A stretch of 64,000 nucleotides of DNA from Blepharisma stoltei (GCA_914767885.1 CAJZBQ010000011.1:1116001-1180000), one strand, 5' to 3'. Positions 10,421 to 21,941 are shown, counted from the first letter of the stretch. Program-made: numbers and translations. The notes: generated by a model not told the origin, from the letters alone.

Positions 10421-11975
10421 TTACTCACTATCCAAGAGAGGGACTGAGACAAATGATTTTATAAGAGCAGTATTAGAAGACATTGTATCTTGAGTTTCAT
10501 AACTTATCGATGAACAAGGCAATACACTTGATTTCCATTCTTCCGGAGGAATTGGAGGAGGAACTCTTTCCACTTCTACTGTAAAGGGAGAATCACAACA
10601 GCAGCAACAAAAAATTACATAATTTAGCTAACTTCTAGTTGTGCAGCGTCACGAGAAGTTTTTTTTTCTGCGTCTGATCGCTACTCACTAGTTCATCTTG
10701 GGCCTTACAGTCTGATTTGCTCTTGCAAGTCTCCGTAAAGCAATTTGGGAACCCAGAAGTACAGAAACACTTGCGGCTTGGCGCACTGCCTTACTCTATA
10801 CAACTTTCCTCTAGCTCCTGTTTGACCTAAGGGTCCTGCCTTTTATATAGTAAAACACGACACACAGGTGGGCGAAGTAGAAATTTCATCTCCTCCTCTT
10901 ATAAAGAAGTCCACGTGTAAAATCTAACCCCTAATAATAAAATCTGGTAGAGGGAAAGAATTCACAGAGGGAAAGAGTTCACAGAGTGAATTTCCTTTAA
11001 TCCAAAGCCATTTTATTATCATGTAAAGGGAGAATCACAACTCCTTGGTTCACTTCTTCGAATCCATAGCACTTACAACAATAATAATCTGTATGCAATT
11101 TAACTCTAATTACATACTGGCATTTAATCAAACTCGATTTCATCGTAAAACAATTTTCATTTGCCAGCATTTCTACCACAGCTATTGTAAACTTTTGAAC
11201 TTGTACCCCAGACCGAGGCATAATTTCAGGATAAAAGTTTTTCTTCCAGATTTTTTGAGATTCGCTTTTGATCATTTTATTAGTCTTATTAGCAGTCACA
11301 GAAATAACTTTCATCATCTCAATTTCTACTCTCTTTATTCTCGCAGAGAAATTAGACAAATTTGTCTCTAAATTAATATCGATGCTATCTGATTTCGCAA
11401 ATCTGTACCCATCTATCCATATTTTCGCAATTGAAATTTCATTCTTATAGCAGAATAAAAAACATCCGCGCCCTACACTTTCATTCATAGTCTTTGATGG
11501 ATATAGAGCTTGTGATAATTTTAGTTTGCTAGCAAAAACTGATATTGTTTGTTTATATTTTATCGGATTTAAACTTTTAGCTTGCAGTTGGGCTTTAATC
11601 TTATATTCAATTTTTGCAAATCCAGAAGAGTCAAAAATTGAAGAAAAAGTCGGCAGAATTGAGTCATAAATTTTTATCTGAAATGGGAAGGAATAGTTCC
11701 CTGGAAAAACTGTTGCATTTTTTCAAGCTAATAGCATTACTTTAAGCTCACAAATTGCTTGCTTTCCTGTATGCTTTATAAAACGTATATTCGTTTTATT
11801 CCTGTTGTAGCTAGTTTCCACTGTATTAAATTCGACAGATTCGCTTCCTTTGAAGATGAGGAGAAGATGCGGGTCAGAAATTTGTTCTTTTAAATAAATG
11901 TGAACACTTCCTGAGAGAATATCGCCTACATTCACTTTGTTTGACTCTAAAGATATATAAATTTGGCCTTCTTGA
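10421..11975 (-). pseudogene. Arrestin-domain pseudogene (copy E)
   Basis: With TGA as Trp, the family sequence reads from QEGQIYISLESNKVNVGD (about 11970) through the C-terminal NQGVVILPL motif. The usual MGN/MGS start is missing. A 422-bp retroposon-like insertion (10600-11021, flanked by a 19-20 bp duplication) sits near the end. Even after removing it, one base is missing compared with copy F in the LPFQVEVERV region, so the tail (PPPIPPEEW to the TAA at 10421) is out of frame. No start and a frameshift argue for a pseudogene. Confidence 0.7.
10600..11021 (-). mobile_element. GC-rich retroposon-like insertion
   Basis: Flanked by a perfect duplication TGTAAAGGGAGAATCACAAC at 10580-10599 and 11022-11041, 20 bp long. 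Read on the minus strand the head is ATAATAAAATGGCTTTGG; the tail end on the left is a CAGCAGCAACAAAAAA stretch. The duplication contains a TA. It interrupts arrestin-like copy E. Confidence 0.8.
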
Positions 11976-12379
11976 ATAGTTAAAAAGATGGTATACCAGG
12001 TATCTTATTTCTTGTAGAAGTGTGCTTTTAAAAATTAAGTTTTATATTATTTTTCCCTCGCAATATTCTTTCTGGGGTCAATCCTTTTTTGAGATAATTA
12101 TGCAAATAAACCTGCCTGAGGCAAAGATTAAGCAGACTCAAGCCAACATGCGGCCATAAAATCTTTTTGGCAGAACTGCTCTGGAGTAAAAGATGGTGAG
12201 AAAGCTTGTAGCCTAGGACTCAAAAATTGTCTGCAATAAATATTATAAATAAATTAATCTTAAAAATAGGCCTCCTTGGTGATTTCCCATTTTGATTATT
12301 TAAAAGTATTTAATAGACCTATTTATGTAACGTAAATGCGAATATATATAGATTTTTTAAAATTTAGTGTATGGATCAA
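11976..12379. other. Intergenic region
   Basis: Spacer upstream of arrestin pseudogene E. No gene, repeat or structural signal recognised. Confidence 0.45.
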
Positions 12380-12720
12380 TTTTTGATCATAACTAACCAT
12401 CTTCCCTCACAAAAAGATTGCTTATCCATCCTTTGTCAAATGATGAGCCACTGTCAGAAGCTAAAAATTTTACAGCTTGGAGCTTTATGCTTGCATCATC
12501 GCCAAAGTTTTTGCAATTTTGTTTGCTCCATTTAACATAAGGCTTTGCGAAAGAAGTCTTTTCAATTGTAGAGACCCCTTTGAGTTTGATTCTAATTTAA
12601 GCCATTCCAAGATTAATTCAAAAATTTCTAAAAATCCAAATTTATTCTTTGCCTTGCTGGGTGAAAGGGTTGGTTTTAGTATAAAAAACTTCAAAACGTA
12701 TCTTTTATCACACATTTGGA
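12380..12720 (+). pseudogene. Possible LRR-protein remnant
   Basis: Several frame fragments have the spacing of leucine-rich repeats (for example LSILCQMMSHCQKLKILQLG, then SFCNFVC). Stops and frame changes follow within 100 bases. This may be a decayed leucine-rich-repeat gene, but the evidence is limited to residue pattern. Confidence 0.25.
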
Positions 12721-12799
12721 ATTAAATAATTAAACTGTAAAAGATTTTTTTATATAAAGTTAAAGGGGAGAAGCAAAATTTCAAAAATTTATACTAAAA

Positions 12800-13215
12800 T
12801 CAACTTAAAGTCACATTTAATAAAAATAAAATAATAAATATAATCGAAGGTTAATTGGTGCAACCAACGATAGAACTCGAAAAATTCTGCTCCTACTCCA
12901 AATTAAAGATCTGAGAAATTCAAGAGTTGGAAGAAAGAAGAATGATGAAGATCCAAATATAGAGAGCCACAAAAAATTATTGTGCTTTTCTACCACATCT
13001 GCCAAAGACATCAGCATGCTTTGTGAAAATTTTAAAAGTATATTTGAATCCAGTCAGCTATATAATAATCATGGCTGTATTTTAAGAGATTGAATGAATT
13101 AAAAAAGCTAATCCAGTCTAATAGTTAAATACTAAAGCATTGATGAAAATTTTGTATCGTTCTGATATCAAGTGCCATGTACTTCTAAATAATGAGTACA
13201 ATATTCGCAGATCTG
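12800..13215 (+). repeat. Dispersed 420-bp repeat, copy 1
   Basis: This block aligns along its whole length, with scattered substitutions and small gaps, to 18520-18942 in the same orientation. Shared landmarks include GAAAAATTCTGCTCC, AAGAGTTGGAAGAA, TTTTAAGAGATTGAATGAATTA, ATGAAAATTTTGTATCGTT and CGCAGATCTG. A minus-strand reading in this copy is hydrophobic and 66 codons long, but the other copy breaks it, so a decayed gene duplicated with its surroundings is the likeliest origin. Confidence 0.75.
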
Positions 13216-13419
13216 TTTCCAATATCTCATAAATGATTTAGATAATCTTTTTAGAGAGGAGATGAGCTAAACCCTTTTAAGTGTAATTACAATATAATCT
13301 AATTGACTATTATTTATTATGCCATTATTTTTAATTTCTTGAGCTATTCCTTCATGTAAAAACTAGAAGTTTTGCTGAATCCATTTAAACCTTTTCCTGA
13401 AGTTAAATATAAAGCTTAA

Positions 13420-15184
13420 TTATTTATCAATTTCAGCCAGTGGATCACTTCCTTGTAAGTCTCTAATCAAGCTTTCTGACACAAATGATCTGACAAGAGT
13501 AGTATTGGAGGACATTGTATCTTGACTCTCATAGCTTATTGATGAATAAGGCAGTACATTTGATTTCCATTCTTCCGGAGGAATTGGAGGAGGTACTCTT
13601 TCCACTTCCACTTGAAAAGGGAGAATCACAACTCCTTGATTCGCTTCTTTGAATCCATAACACTTAAAACAACGATAATTAGTATGCAATTTCACTCTGA
13701 CCACATACTGGCATTTAATCAAATTTGAATTCATCGTATAAGAATTTTCATTTGCCAGCATTTCTGCCACAGGTAATGTAAACTTTTGAATCAGAGTCCC
13801 AGACCAAGGCAAAATTTCAGGATAAAAATTTTTCCTTCACATTCTATGTGATTGGTTTTGTGTTGTCTTCATGCTTTTATTAGCATCTACAGAAATAATT
13901 TTTTTTATTTCAATTTCTACCCTTTTTATTCTCGCTGAAAAATTAGATAAATTTGTCTCTAAATTAACATCGATACTATCGGTATTTCCAAATGTAGCCC
14001 TGTCCAATCATATTTTTGCTGTTGAAGCTTCTTTATGAAAGCAGCATAAAATGCTTCCATGACCTAAACTTTCATTTGTAATTTGAGATGGATATAGTTC
14101 AGGAGGTAATGTGATATTACTTGTAAAAACTGATACTATTTGCTTATATTTTATAGGTTTCAGATCTTTAGCATGCAACTGGGCTTTGATTTTATATTCA
14201 ATTTTTGCGTATCCAGAAATAGAAACATTAACATTAACATTAACTATATTATTAAGAGGCCCGTCGTATTGACCAGGGTTTCCCCTGCCCTACCTTCACC
14301 CTTCACGCTTCACCCAGCTGCTCACTGCCAATCGATCACGACCTTTAAGGTGCTGCTCCTCCTGGACGAGGATGTGCACTCGCTACCCGGAGTTGGATGA
14401 GTTACGCCACCCAGCAGATAGTCAACAGAGGTTGCCCATTCCGAAAATTTGAAAAACAAATTTTCTGGTAGGACTGTCAGCTAAAATGGAAATCCAAAGC
14501 CTGGGACGCAACGCCCAGTATCGCGCTAGGGAGTTGCCCGATTGATCAGAAGGTACCTTTCTGATGTCGCTGAGCTTCCCCTTTCCAACCTTGGAAACCA
14601 TTTCCCCTGAGGCAAAAACCCTGGTGTCAGAATGAGCTGCTGTTGACCAAATTCGACATTGCGCTCTACTGTGCCAAGGAAAAACCTAGCAGGATATACA
14701 CCTGAGCACCTTTTCCCCTTCCACAAGGTCCCCGGATTCTAGCGGACTCCCGGCTACAGGTGTTGAGAGAAAGGGCTGGTTCGCCGTCGCCATTTTAATC
14801 TTTATCCCTTGAAATAGAAACAAACGAATAAAAGGTTGGCAGAATTGAATCATAGATTTTTAATTGAAATGGGAAAGAATAGTTTCCAGGAAGAACTGTT
14901 GAATTTGATCAAGCTAATAGCATTGCTTTAAGCTCGCAAACCAGCTGCTTGCCTGTGTGTGTTATTTGGTAGGTTATTGTCGATTTTCCAGTGCTTGTAG
15001 TGTGCTGTGTTCTAAAGTTAACAAATTCGCTACCTTTGAAGATGATCAGAAGTTGTGGATCGGAAATTTGTTCTTTCAATGATATATGAATAGTTCCTGA
15101 CAAAGTCCCACCTGTATTCACTTTAGTGGATTCTAAAAATATATAAATATCTCCTTTTATCTTGCCTTCTTGGTGATTTCCCAT
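13420..15184 (-). CDS. Arrestin-domain protein (copy F), split by insertion
   Basis: Begins MGNHQEGKIKGDIYI at 15184 and ends PLAEIDK-TAA at 13420. A 583-bp GC-rich insertion with a 12-bp duplication (GAAATAGAAACA) divides it. Removing 14220-14814 from TA to TA restores YSFVSISGYAKIEYK and gives exactly 390 codons (389 residues). TGA codons (for example near 14909, 14008, 13837) read as Trp. Motifs match copies B and C: the first arrestin sheet, ETNLSNFSARIKRVEIEI, the KCYGFKEANQGVVILPF segment and a PPIPPEEW tail. It should be functional only after germline-to-soma excision. Confidence 0.75.
14228..14810 (-). mobile_element. Retroposon-like IES in arrestin copy F
   Basis: GC-rich insertion between duplications at 14216-14227 and 14811-14822 (GAAATAGAAACA). 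On the minus strand the head is ATTAAAATGGCGACGGCG and the tail is three AATGTT units, the mark of target-primed or template-slipping retroposition. The duplication contains TA; excision from TA at 14220 to the TA at 14815 is frame-perfect for the host gene. Confidence 0.8.
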
Positions 15185-15338
15185 AATTAAATTATTAAAA
15201 ATTTTTTTAAAAACCATTTTTGTCACGTAGATAGAATTTAGGTTAATAGGGTTAAATTTAACTATTAGATTATGCGAATTCATTAGATCATAAATAATTC
15301 TGTAAACTTATTGAAAAATAAAATGCAATTATCAACAA

Positions 15339-15409
15339 GCATTAGTAGTTTAGGGGTAGAATGTGACGTTGCCATCGTTACGACCCGGGTTCGAATCCCG
15401 GCTGATGCA
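15339..15409 (+). tRNA. tRNA-Gly (GCC)
   Basis: A 71-base cloverleaf: acceptor GCATTAG pairs with CTGATGC, the anticodon stem TGACG/CGTTA encloses the loop TTGCCAT (anticodon GCC), and the T arm is CCCGG-GTTCGAAT-CCCGG. The A box (TAGTTTAGGGG) and B box (GGTTCGAATCC) are good. No intron. T-rich stretches just downstream (15410 on) would serve as the Pol III terminator. Confidence 0.95.
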
Positions 15410-15896
15410 TTTTTAATTTTAAATATTTTTTCAAATTTTAATTCTATGCATCATCTTATGCCACTATATATAAGAATGGTGAAGGCAGATCGCTCGGGCC
15501 TATCGATACTACTTATTCAGCGCTAGGCAGCAGCATGGTGTGGTAAATGAATCCGAAATAGGCTTCGTCAACCTTTATGTATAATGGATTAAAGCTTTCT
15601 TAATCCTCAGAGAGATAATCTTGGAATATGGATTTTTAACTTCTGTGAAAGGTATTGCGAACACAACGCTTGAATAAGCCGTTGAATATAAAAAATCTGG
15701 GAGTTTCATCTCACCTGTTTATGAGAACCCTTTCCTATTCTGCTGGAGTCCCTTGAAAATCATTAGCTTCAGGGCTGCAAATTCTCAGTCTTGCTATGCA
15801 CAACTGCTATCTTTAACTGAATATTTAACATTAAAATTCATTTGATTTTTACTATAAGAAAAACGTAAAACAATTAAAATTTATATCAATTAAATT
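15410..15896. other. Intergenic region
   Basis: Spacer between the tRNA and the WD40 gene. A moderately GC-rich patch at 15480-15570 shares the short string GAAATAGGCTTCGT with 10192-10205 and might be a scrap of the same insertion family. Nothing else recognised. Confidence 0.4.
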
Positions 15897-18315
15897 ATGG
15901 AATTTGTCCCAGTTGCAACATTTCATCATCCTGACATTCCTCTTCGGCTCAAAATCCGCCGACAATCAAGCGTATATTATATCTAGCAAATTCGAGTTAC
16001 AAGTTGCCTTTATGTATCTACTGAAGAAGCTTTATATGCAGGTCTAAGCAATGGACAAATTTTTGTATGAAGAAAACGCTCAGCTGATAAAGTAATTTAT
16101 AATCAGCCTTTAGCTCCTAAAGAATGCGATTTAATCAATATTTCGGACAAAGACAATCATAAAGGCGATGTAACCTGCTTGGTTTATGAAGAAAAGTTAT
16201 ATGAAGGGATCATTGTTTCTGGCTCCGCAGATAGCAAAATAAAAATCTGGGTCAAAGACCTACAAAATAAAACGAAAAATTACGCCTGCAAACAGACATT
16301 GGTGGAGCATCAAGGAACTATTCTTTCAGTCGCAATTTCTTCGCAGCATGATCTGATAGCAACAAGTTCAACTGATCAAACGATTAAAATATGAAGACAA
16401 CAGCCTGGAAGAGAGCTTTTATTATTTCCTTTCTATGTATGTGTCCAAACTTTAACTGACCATATAGCTCCAAAACATTTAGAAATAGGAGCTATGGGTG
16501 TATGGGTTACTTCGATTCTATGAAAAGAAGGAGATGAGCTTCAGTTATTGGCTGGAGACTCTGAAGGAACAATAAATATTTATAAGTAAACTATAGCTAG
16601 ACCAAGAGAATTTTCAAGAGATCACATTGAGCTAGGACTAGAAAAAAAAAGTGGAACTGTCCATAGGCTCATTATAAGCAAGCTGATATTAGTCCCACAA
16701 GAAAACTTTGTATTTTCTATAAGTTTTGACCAATATTTCAAAGGCTTAGATGCCACCAATGGAAGTGAATTTGTTAATGTGAGGAACACAAACCGATGCT
16801 ATTTCACAGCTTTATTATGGGATAATACAGGGCATGAGCTTATAGTAGCTGATGAAATGGGCTATGTAGGGGTTTGAAATGTTTACCATGAAAAGCCAAT
16901 TTTTTGGGAAAGAGTTTTTGATGAAGAAAAAAAAATTATTTGACTTGCTCTGAGAGAAAGTAAAAGAGAGCTGATTGTGGCGACAGAAACTGTTATACAG
17001 ATTTTCTTTATGAGAAGAGGGCAGAGCTCACATGACATACAAGGCCATGATGGTCCAGTTCTCAAAATTCATGCTCAAGAAGCCCATCAGATCCACAGGC
17101 TGCATTCAAATAATAAGCCCCGGTTTATCACAGCATCAATTGACAATACAATTAAAGTCTGGGATTTCAGCGATTTACAAGTCATTTGTAGCATGACTGC
17201 ACCTATGAGAGCAGAAATCAGCTGCATGTGCTTTTTGTCAATGTCAAGCTTAATTGCAACTGGCCATGAAAATGGGACTTTAATGCTGTGAAATCCAGAA
17301 ATTAATGAAAAAATCAAGCTTAAATGTGACCCTGGATACGGTCATAACAATACAGTGTCAGGTGTGTGCCAAGCTTTATTTAAAGATATTGAATATTTGA
17401 TTTCTATTGGATATGATTCGAGAATCTGTATATGAGAAATCACTGAAAGGACTTCAGCATTACGACAAGCTGCTGATGGTTCTGCAGGGATCACAGTGTT
17501 TCCATCACTAAGAAATTCTTTTCTAACTACTCAACATAAAAGATTTACGAGGAGTGAGACAGGTGACGAATTATTGTGTGTCACATATGATTCTATTAGA
17601 GGGAAAATAGTTGTTGGCGGGAACAGCACAGAAATTCAGCTTTGAGACATGCAATCTCTAGATTATACTGGATTTTTGCAAGGTCATATTGATTCTGTGA
17701 TTTCATTGTGTATTGAGCAAAACTTTTTATTTTCTGGTTCTGATGATAGATCAATTAGGATTTGGGATCTGGAAAACATTCAGCCTTTGTATAAATTTCA
17801 GAATAAAATTCATTTTTCTTTAACCATTTTTATTGATTTTTTTAAATTCATTTTCATTGTAAGTAGCATATGTTTTGCATGGCCATACAATGCCTGTTCA
17901 TGATTTATTAATTATTCCTGAATCAGGGCATTTAATCAGCTGCTCGCATGATGGTAAAATTTTAATCTGGAGTACTGAAACCCATGAAATTGTGAAAACA
18001 GTTGAAAGAGCTGATCATTTGAATTGTTTAGCTTTTCTGAGCATTCAAAATATATTGATGGTAGGAACTGAAGAGTCCACTATAATTACAGTTCCGATTG
18101 AGCCCATATATGGAAACCCATATGGTCTTGATCATACTGTAAATAAAGCACAAGTTCACATGGAAAAGAAAATCAGGATGAAGAGAGGAGAAAACGTTGA
18201 GTTCAGCGACGATACTCGGTCAATCGCAAGTGAAGATATATTAGAAGAATATCCGGATCCTGCAGAAGAGCACTTAAAAGAAATGTTTATTAAATCTAAA
18301 AGCAAAGAACAATAA
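15897..18315 (+). CDS. Large WD40-repeat protein
   Basis: After removing two 15-nt introns (15972-15986 and 16586-16600) and one 79-bp IES (17790-17868), a 769-residue protein is read with TGA as Trp at many WD positions (for example IKIW at 16393). At least eight WD-type blades can be seen: SADSKIKIW, STDQTIKIW, SIDNTIKVWDF, GYDSRICIW, SDDRSIRIWD and SHDGKILIW among them. The C-terminal 60 residues are acidic/basic and coiled-coil-like. WD40 propellers are scaffolds; no specific family was recognised, though two propellers plus a tail are common in ciliary and trafficking scaffolds. The total exon length divides exactly by three. Confidence 0.85.
15972..15986 (+). other. 15-nt intron
   Basis: GTATATTATATCTAG. 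It contains an in-frame TAG; removal joins RRQSS to QIRVTS in the WD40 gene. Confidence 0.9.
16586..16600 (+). other. 15-nt intron
   Basis: GTAAACTATAGCTAG. It contains an in-frame TAA; removal joins INIY-K to PREFSRD in the WD40 gene. Confidence 0.9.
17790..17868 (+). other. IES, 79 bp
   Basis: Starts TATAAATTTCAG and ends just before the TA at 17869. Removal gives IQPLYVLHGHTMPVHD, a standard blade-to-blade link. No GT-AG choice restores this frame. Confidence 0.85.
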
Positions 18316-18519
18316 ATTCGTTTTTAATTAAAAGCCTAGCAATAAGTATGCATAGCTTCAAATTCTAAATTTTAAAAATCCAAGCTTTAATCAAATAAGT
18401 CGTTTTGTATTAAAAGAAATGTTTATTTAAAAAGAGCAATAATTTTGTATTTAATTAAAAGCCTAACAATAGGTATGCATATTGTATTAAAGCTCATAAA
18501 CTTATACTTCAATTAACTT
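18316..18519 (+). repeat. Duplicated 3' end of WD40 gene
   Basis: The last coding bases and the 3' flank (GAAATGTTTATT, then TTTTAATTAAAAGCCTA and CAATAAGTATGCAT) reappear about 130 bp downstream at 18418-18482 in modified form. It is a local tandem duplication without coding meaning. Confidence 0.6.
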
Positions 18520-18942
18520 AAAGTGCACAGTTAAAAAAAATAAAATAATAAATGTAATAAAGATTGGCACAACCAAGCATAGAACTCCGAAAAATTCTGC
18601 TCCTCAACTCCAAATTGTAGATCTGGGAAATCCAAGAGTTGGAAGAAGAAGAATGATGACGATCCATATATAAGGAGCCACAAAAAATTCATGTTTTAAT
18701 TGAAGTTTATGATTTTTATTATATTCTATTAAAAACATCAGCATACTTTATGAAAATTTTGAAAAGTATATTGGAATCAAATCGGCTCTATAATAGTCAT
18801 GGCTATATTTTAAGAGATTGAATGAATTAGCAAAGCTAATCCAATATTAAAGGAAAATATATAAAGCAATGATGAAAATTTTGTATCGTTTTGATATCAA
18901 ATGCCATGAACTTCCAAATAATGAGTGCAATAGTCGCAGATC
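18520..18942 (+). repeat. Dispersed 420-bp repeat, copy 2
   Basis: Counterpart of 12800-13215 in the same orientation. This copy has a shorter middle part and no long frame. Confidence 0.75.
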
Positions 18943-19204
18943 TGATATTATTAATATATGAAAATTTTGTGATAAAAACCTTACAAATAAGCCAGAATTT
19001 GTTATTACTAGAAGGAGTAAGAAAGCTATTAGCTTAGGAATTCTTAAACTTTCACAAGATAAAATTTGGATTAGGCCTAATTAGAAGCTCCCCCAATCAT
19101 ATTTCAATAATTAATATCAAAATTCATGATTGGAAATTGCATTGCTTAAAATAAGATATGATCGTTTGCATTTTAATAGCTTTTCCCGCGTTAACTTTAT
19201 ATAA

Positions 19205-19633
19205 ATGGAAAGTGAGATTGATAGAGTGTTCAACTACTTTGATAAAGACTCAAGTGGATATATTGATTTATCAGAACTTGGAAATGCGCTCAGATGCTTA
19301 GGTTTAACCCCTTCTAATGCCCAAGTCGAAGAATTGATGAAAAAAGCTGATGTGAATGCTGACAGTAAACTTGGAAAATGCGAGTTTACTTATATGTATA
19401 AGGAAATCAGTGTCGATAAAAAAGTGACAATTGAGGATCTGATAAAAGAATTCAAGGTGTTTGACAAAGATAATAGTGGATATATAAGCGTTCAAGAACT
19501 AGATGAAATTCTTTGCTCGCAAGGAGAACCAATGTCGAGAGATGAAGTTAGAGAACTTCTAAAAGATTTTGACCAAGATAAGAATGGAAGGGTATCGATC
19601 GTAGAATTAGCAACAGGACTTTTATCAAAGTAA
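19205..19633 (+). CDS. Calmodulin/centrin-like EF-hand protein
   Basis: A 142-residue protein with four EF-hands in calmodulin spacing. Loop 1 (DKDSSGYIDLSE), loop 3 (DKDNSGYISVQE) and loop 4 (DQDKNGRVSIVE) are canonical. Loop 2 (DVNADSKLGKCE) has Lys and Leu where Gly and Ile are usual and probably binds calcium poorly. Sequence is too diverged for calmodulin itself, which is nearly invariant; it is a calmodulin-like sensor. No intron or IES. Start is the ATG just before the first helix. Confidence 0.92.
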   Translation: MESEIDRVFNYFDKDSSGYIDLSELGNALRCLGLTPSNAQVEELMKKADVNADSKLGKCEFTYMYKEISVDKKVTIEDLIKEFKVFDKDNSGYISVQELDEILCSQGEPMSRDEVRELLKDFDQDKNGRVSIVELATGLLSK

Positions 19634-19917
19634 TAAAGATAATTATTTTCTAAGATAAGCAAAGATTGCATAACTTTTCTTTTAAAAGGATTTAATTTAT
19701 TTTTATACCATGCATTCAAAATTAATTTTAAAATTCGATTCAACAGTAAGCTTAATTTAAAGTGCAAGATCAAATATCAACACTTGAAATGCAAATAATT
19801 AATTATTTTCATTTGAATACTTAAAAGCGGTATTCGCTTTAATAAGCCATTTTCATTACTTTGGCTCTTTTTCATCAATTATACTGCATAACAGCAAGGC
19901 AAACTCTATCATCTTCT

Positions 19918-20222
19918 TACTCCCTCCGTGAGCGAGCAAACCAATTTTGTTTAATTTATTTTTTAAAATTTATTAATAAATATTATAGTAAAATTTTTCT
20001 TCTTAATTTAAAAAATCCTAATTTGCGAAAATTTGAAAGCTAAAATTAATTTATTTTTTAAAATTTTATGTTTTAAAATGTAAAAATTCAACAAAATTAA
20101 TGTATATTTAATTATAATAATTATCATTTATATATCAATCTTTTTTCATAGAATTTTTTTTCTTCCAAAAATAGGGATTTATTCAATAATTTTGTTCGCT
20201 CACGGAGGATGGGTGGGAGCTA
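19918..20222. mobile_element. MITE, CTCCGTGAGCG family
   Basis: About 305 bp in TA flanks, opening TTACTCCCTCCGTGAGCGAGCAAA and closing with the inverse (TTTTGTTCGCTCACGGAG, then GGGTGGGAGCTAGTA). The interior is AT-rich and includes the ATATAATTATAATAATTATCATTTATATATC core seen in sister copies at 21592 and 24915. It sits directly upstream of the AMMECR1 gene. Confidence 0.85.
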
Positions 20223-20280
20223 GTAACCCTCTCTCTACATTTTAATCATCAAAATAATTTCAATACTTTTATATTCAAAT

Positions 20281-20922
20281 ATGTCTGAACGACTACAAGC
20301 TACTGATGAGATGTGTGCTGTTTGCTTTGATATGCTAATAGCTTCTCTAAGAAATGAGCCGACTGATTCTATTATTGACAGATTTTTAACAGCAGAGACT
20401 CAAGCCAATATCCCTTGCCCAGTATTTGTTACATGGAAAATAGGTCGTGATAAAGACCTACGAGGCTGCATAGGCACATTTGATAAAACAACAAGGATTG
20501 GAGAAATTGTGCCTAGATATGCACTTGTGTCAGCACTCAGTGACTCTCGTTTCGACCCAATATCCTTAAGAGAAGTTGAGCATTTGAGTGTCTCAGTTAG
20601 TTTGCTCACGAATTTCACTCCAATTGAGCATCCTTTAGACTGGGAAGTTGGGACTCATGGGATTCAAATAGATTTCAGAGTCAAAGGAAATAGATATTCA
20701 GGAACTTTTCTCCCTGAAGTTTCTAAAGAGCAAGGATGGGACCAAGCTACAACTCTGGTTCAGCTGTTCAGAAAAGCTGGCTATAAACCGCCAAATTCTA
20801 ATAGAAATCCTGCAGAAATTGTGCAAGAGATGGCCCCTTCATTGAGTGTGATAACTTATCAGAGCTCGAAAAAGTCAATGACATATGCAAGATATCAGGC
20901 TTATAGGGGAATCGCTAATTAA
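20281..20922 (+). CDS. AMMECR1-family protein
   Basis: The 213-residue protein is a full AMMECR1 domain: an N-terminal MCAVCFDMLIASL helix, PCPVFVTWKIGRD, the family hallmark LRGCIGTF at about residues 60-67, and the later SVSLLTNFTPIEHPLDWEVGTHGIQIDF and TFLPEVSKEQGWDQATTLVQLFRKAGYK segments. The family is conserved in all eukaryotes and archaea, with a proposed regulatory or enzymatic role that is not settled. The gene is unbroken, though a MITE lies 58 bp upstream and a retroposon 23 bp downstream. Confidence 0.95.
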   Translation: MSERLQATDEMCAVCFDMLIASLRNEPTDSIIDRFLTAETQANIPCPVFVTWKIGRDKDLRGCIGTFDKTTRIGEIVPRYALVSALSDSRFDPISLREVEHLSVSVSLLTNFTPIEHPLDWEVGTHGIQIDFRVKGNRYSGTFLPEVSKEQGWDQATTLVQLFRKAGYKPPNSNRNPAEIVQEMAPSLSVITYQSSKKSMTYARYQAYRGIAN

Positions 20923-20945
20923 AAGTAATTGATTGCTTTATTCCA

Positions 20946-21366
20946 TAATTAAAATATGGCGTCTCCACCTAGCATGGCCTCTCGGCCATGCAGCTTCCGA
21001 GCACATATTTTAATTATATCAGTCAAGGTTTTACTAACCCAGAAATGGACAGCAATGCTACGTAAGCAATTCTGGAAGCATTTAGCCTAGCCCTCAGTCC
21101 AAATTCAGGATTAGATTTACCTCGAAGGGGAGGAGGGTTCAAGTTTGGAAAGGCAAGCCCAGCTAAGTCTACAGGGAACACCTAGGCCAATCGGGCAAGT
21201 GTCGAGCGTGAAACTGGGAGTGTCAGAGCTGAACTTGGCCAGCGAATCATTGTCCCAACTCGAACAAGGTGAATCCGAAGACGGTGCAAGGCAGGTGAAC
21301 CCCGCATTGGGGTCTTTGGTGACTGCGTAATCAAAACAGCAGACGCCTTCTAATTTCTAATTTAAG
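20946..21366 (+). mobile_element. GC-rich retroposon-like insertion (family of 43922)
   Basis: Flanked by a perfect 17-bp duplication TTGATTGCTTTATTCCA at 20929-20945 and 21367-21383. It is a shorter relative of the insertion at 43924-44580: both open TAATTAAAATATGGCGTCTCC, fold into a hairpin with a downstream CATATTTTAATTA, and end near GACGCC(T/C)TCTAATTTCTAA. The tail is TTAAG-like. Confidence 0.85.
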
Positions 21367-21591
21367 TTGATTGCTTTATTCCAAATTTGAAGAAATATTG
21401 TCAATAATTCTTTATACTTTTATTCTAAATTTTCTTAAATATTAATAGCATTAAATCGTCCTAGGCTAATTTAAAGATAAAAAATTTCATAGAAATTTAC
21501 ATGATTTACATCACTAAAATAATAAAATTTTTATTATCTTCTTAATATTTTTAATATTTGTCAATTTCAATAAAATATTTCTAACCCCTCC

Positions 21592-21901
21592 GTGAGCGAA
21601 CAAAGCCATTGGAAAAATCACCAAAAACCACCAACAAAACTATTATAAAATTTAATTTGAAAAAAATTGATATATAAGTGACAATTATTATAATGAAATC
21701 TCTAAATAATTCTGTTTAATTTTAAGCAGTTGCATTTTAAAACATAAATTTTACAATTAAAGCAAAATTTTTGTATTCCAATTTTGTAGATTGAGTTTTT
21801 TTTTAAATTTCGAAAATAAAATTTAATGAAAATCTATATATAATTTTTTAAAAAACAATTAATTGAACAAAAGTTTTTTTTTCGCTCACAGAGAGGGAGT
21901 A
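21592..21901. mobile_element. MITE, CTCCGTGAGCG family
   Basis: About 310 bp. Opens CTAACCCCTCCGTGAGCGAACAAA and closes TTTCGCTCACAGAGAGGGAGTAAG. Interior homologous to the copies at 19918, 24915 and 49558. It ends 40 bp before the SPOC-like gene and may be removed with flanking spacer DNA. Confidence 0.85.
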
Positions 21902-21941
21902 AGTTATTCATGCCATTTGAATGATTGTTATAAAAATAAAG

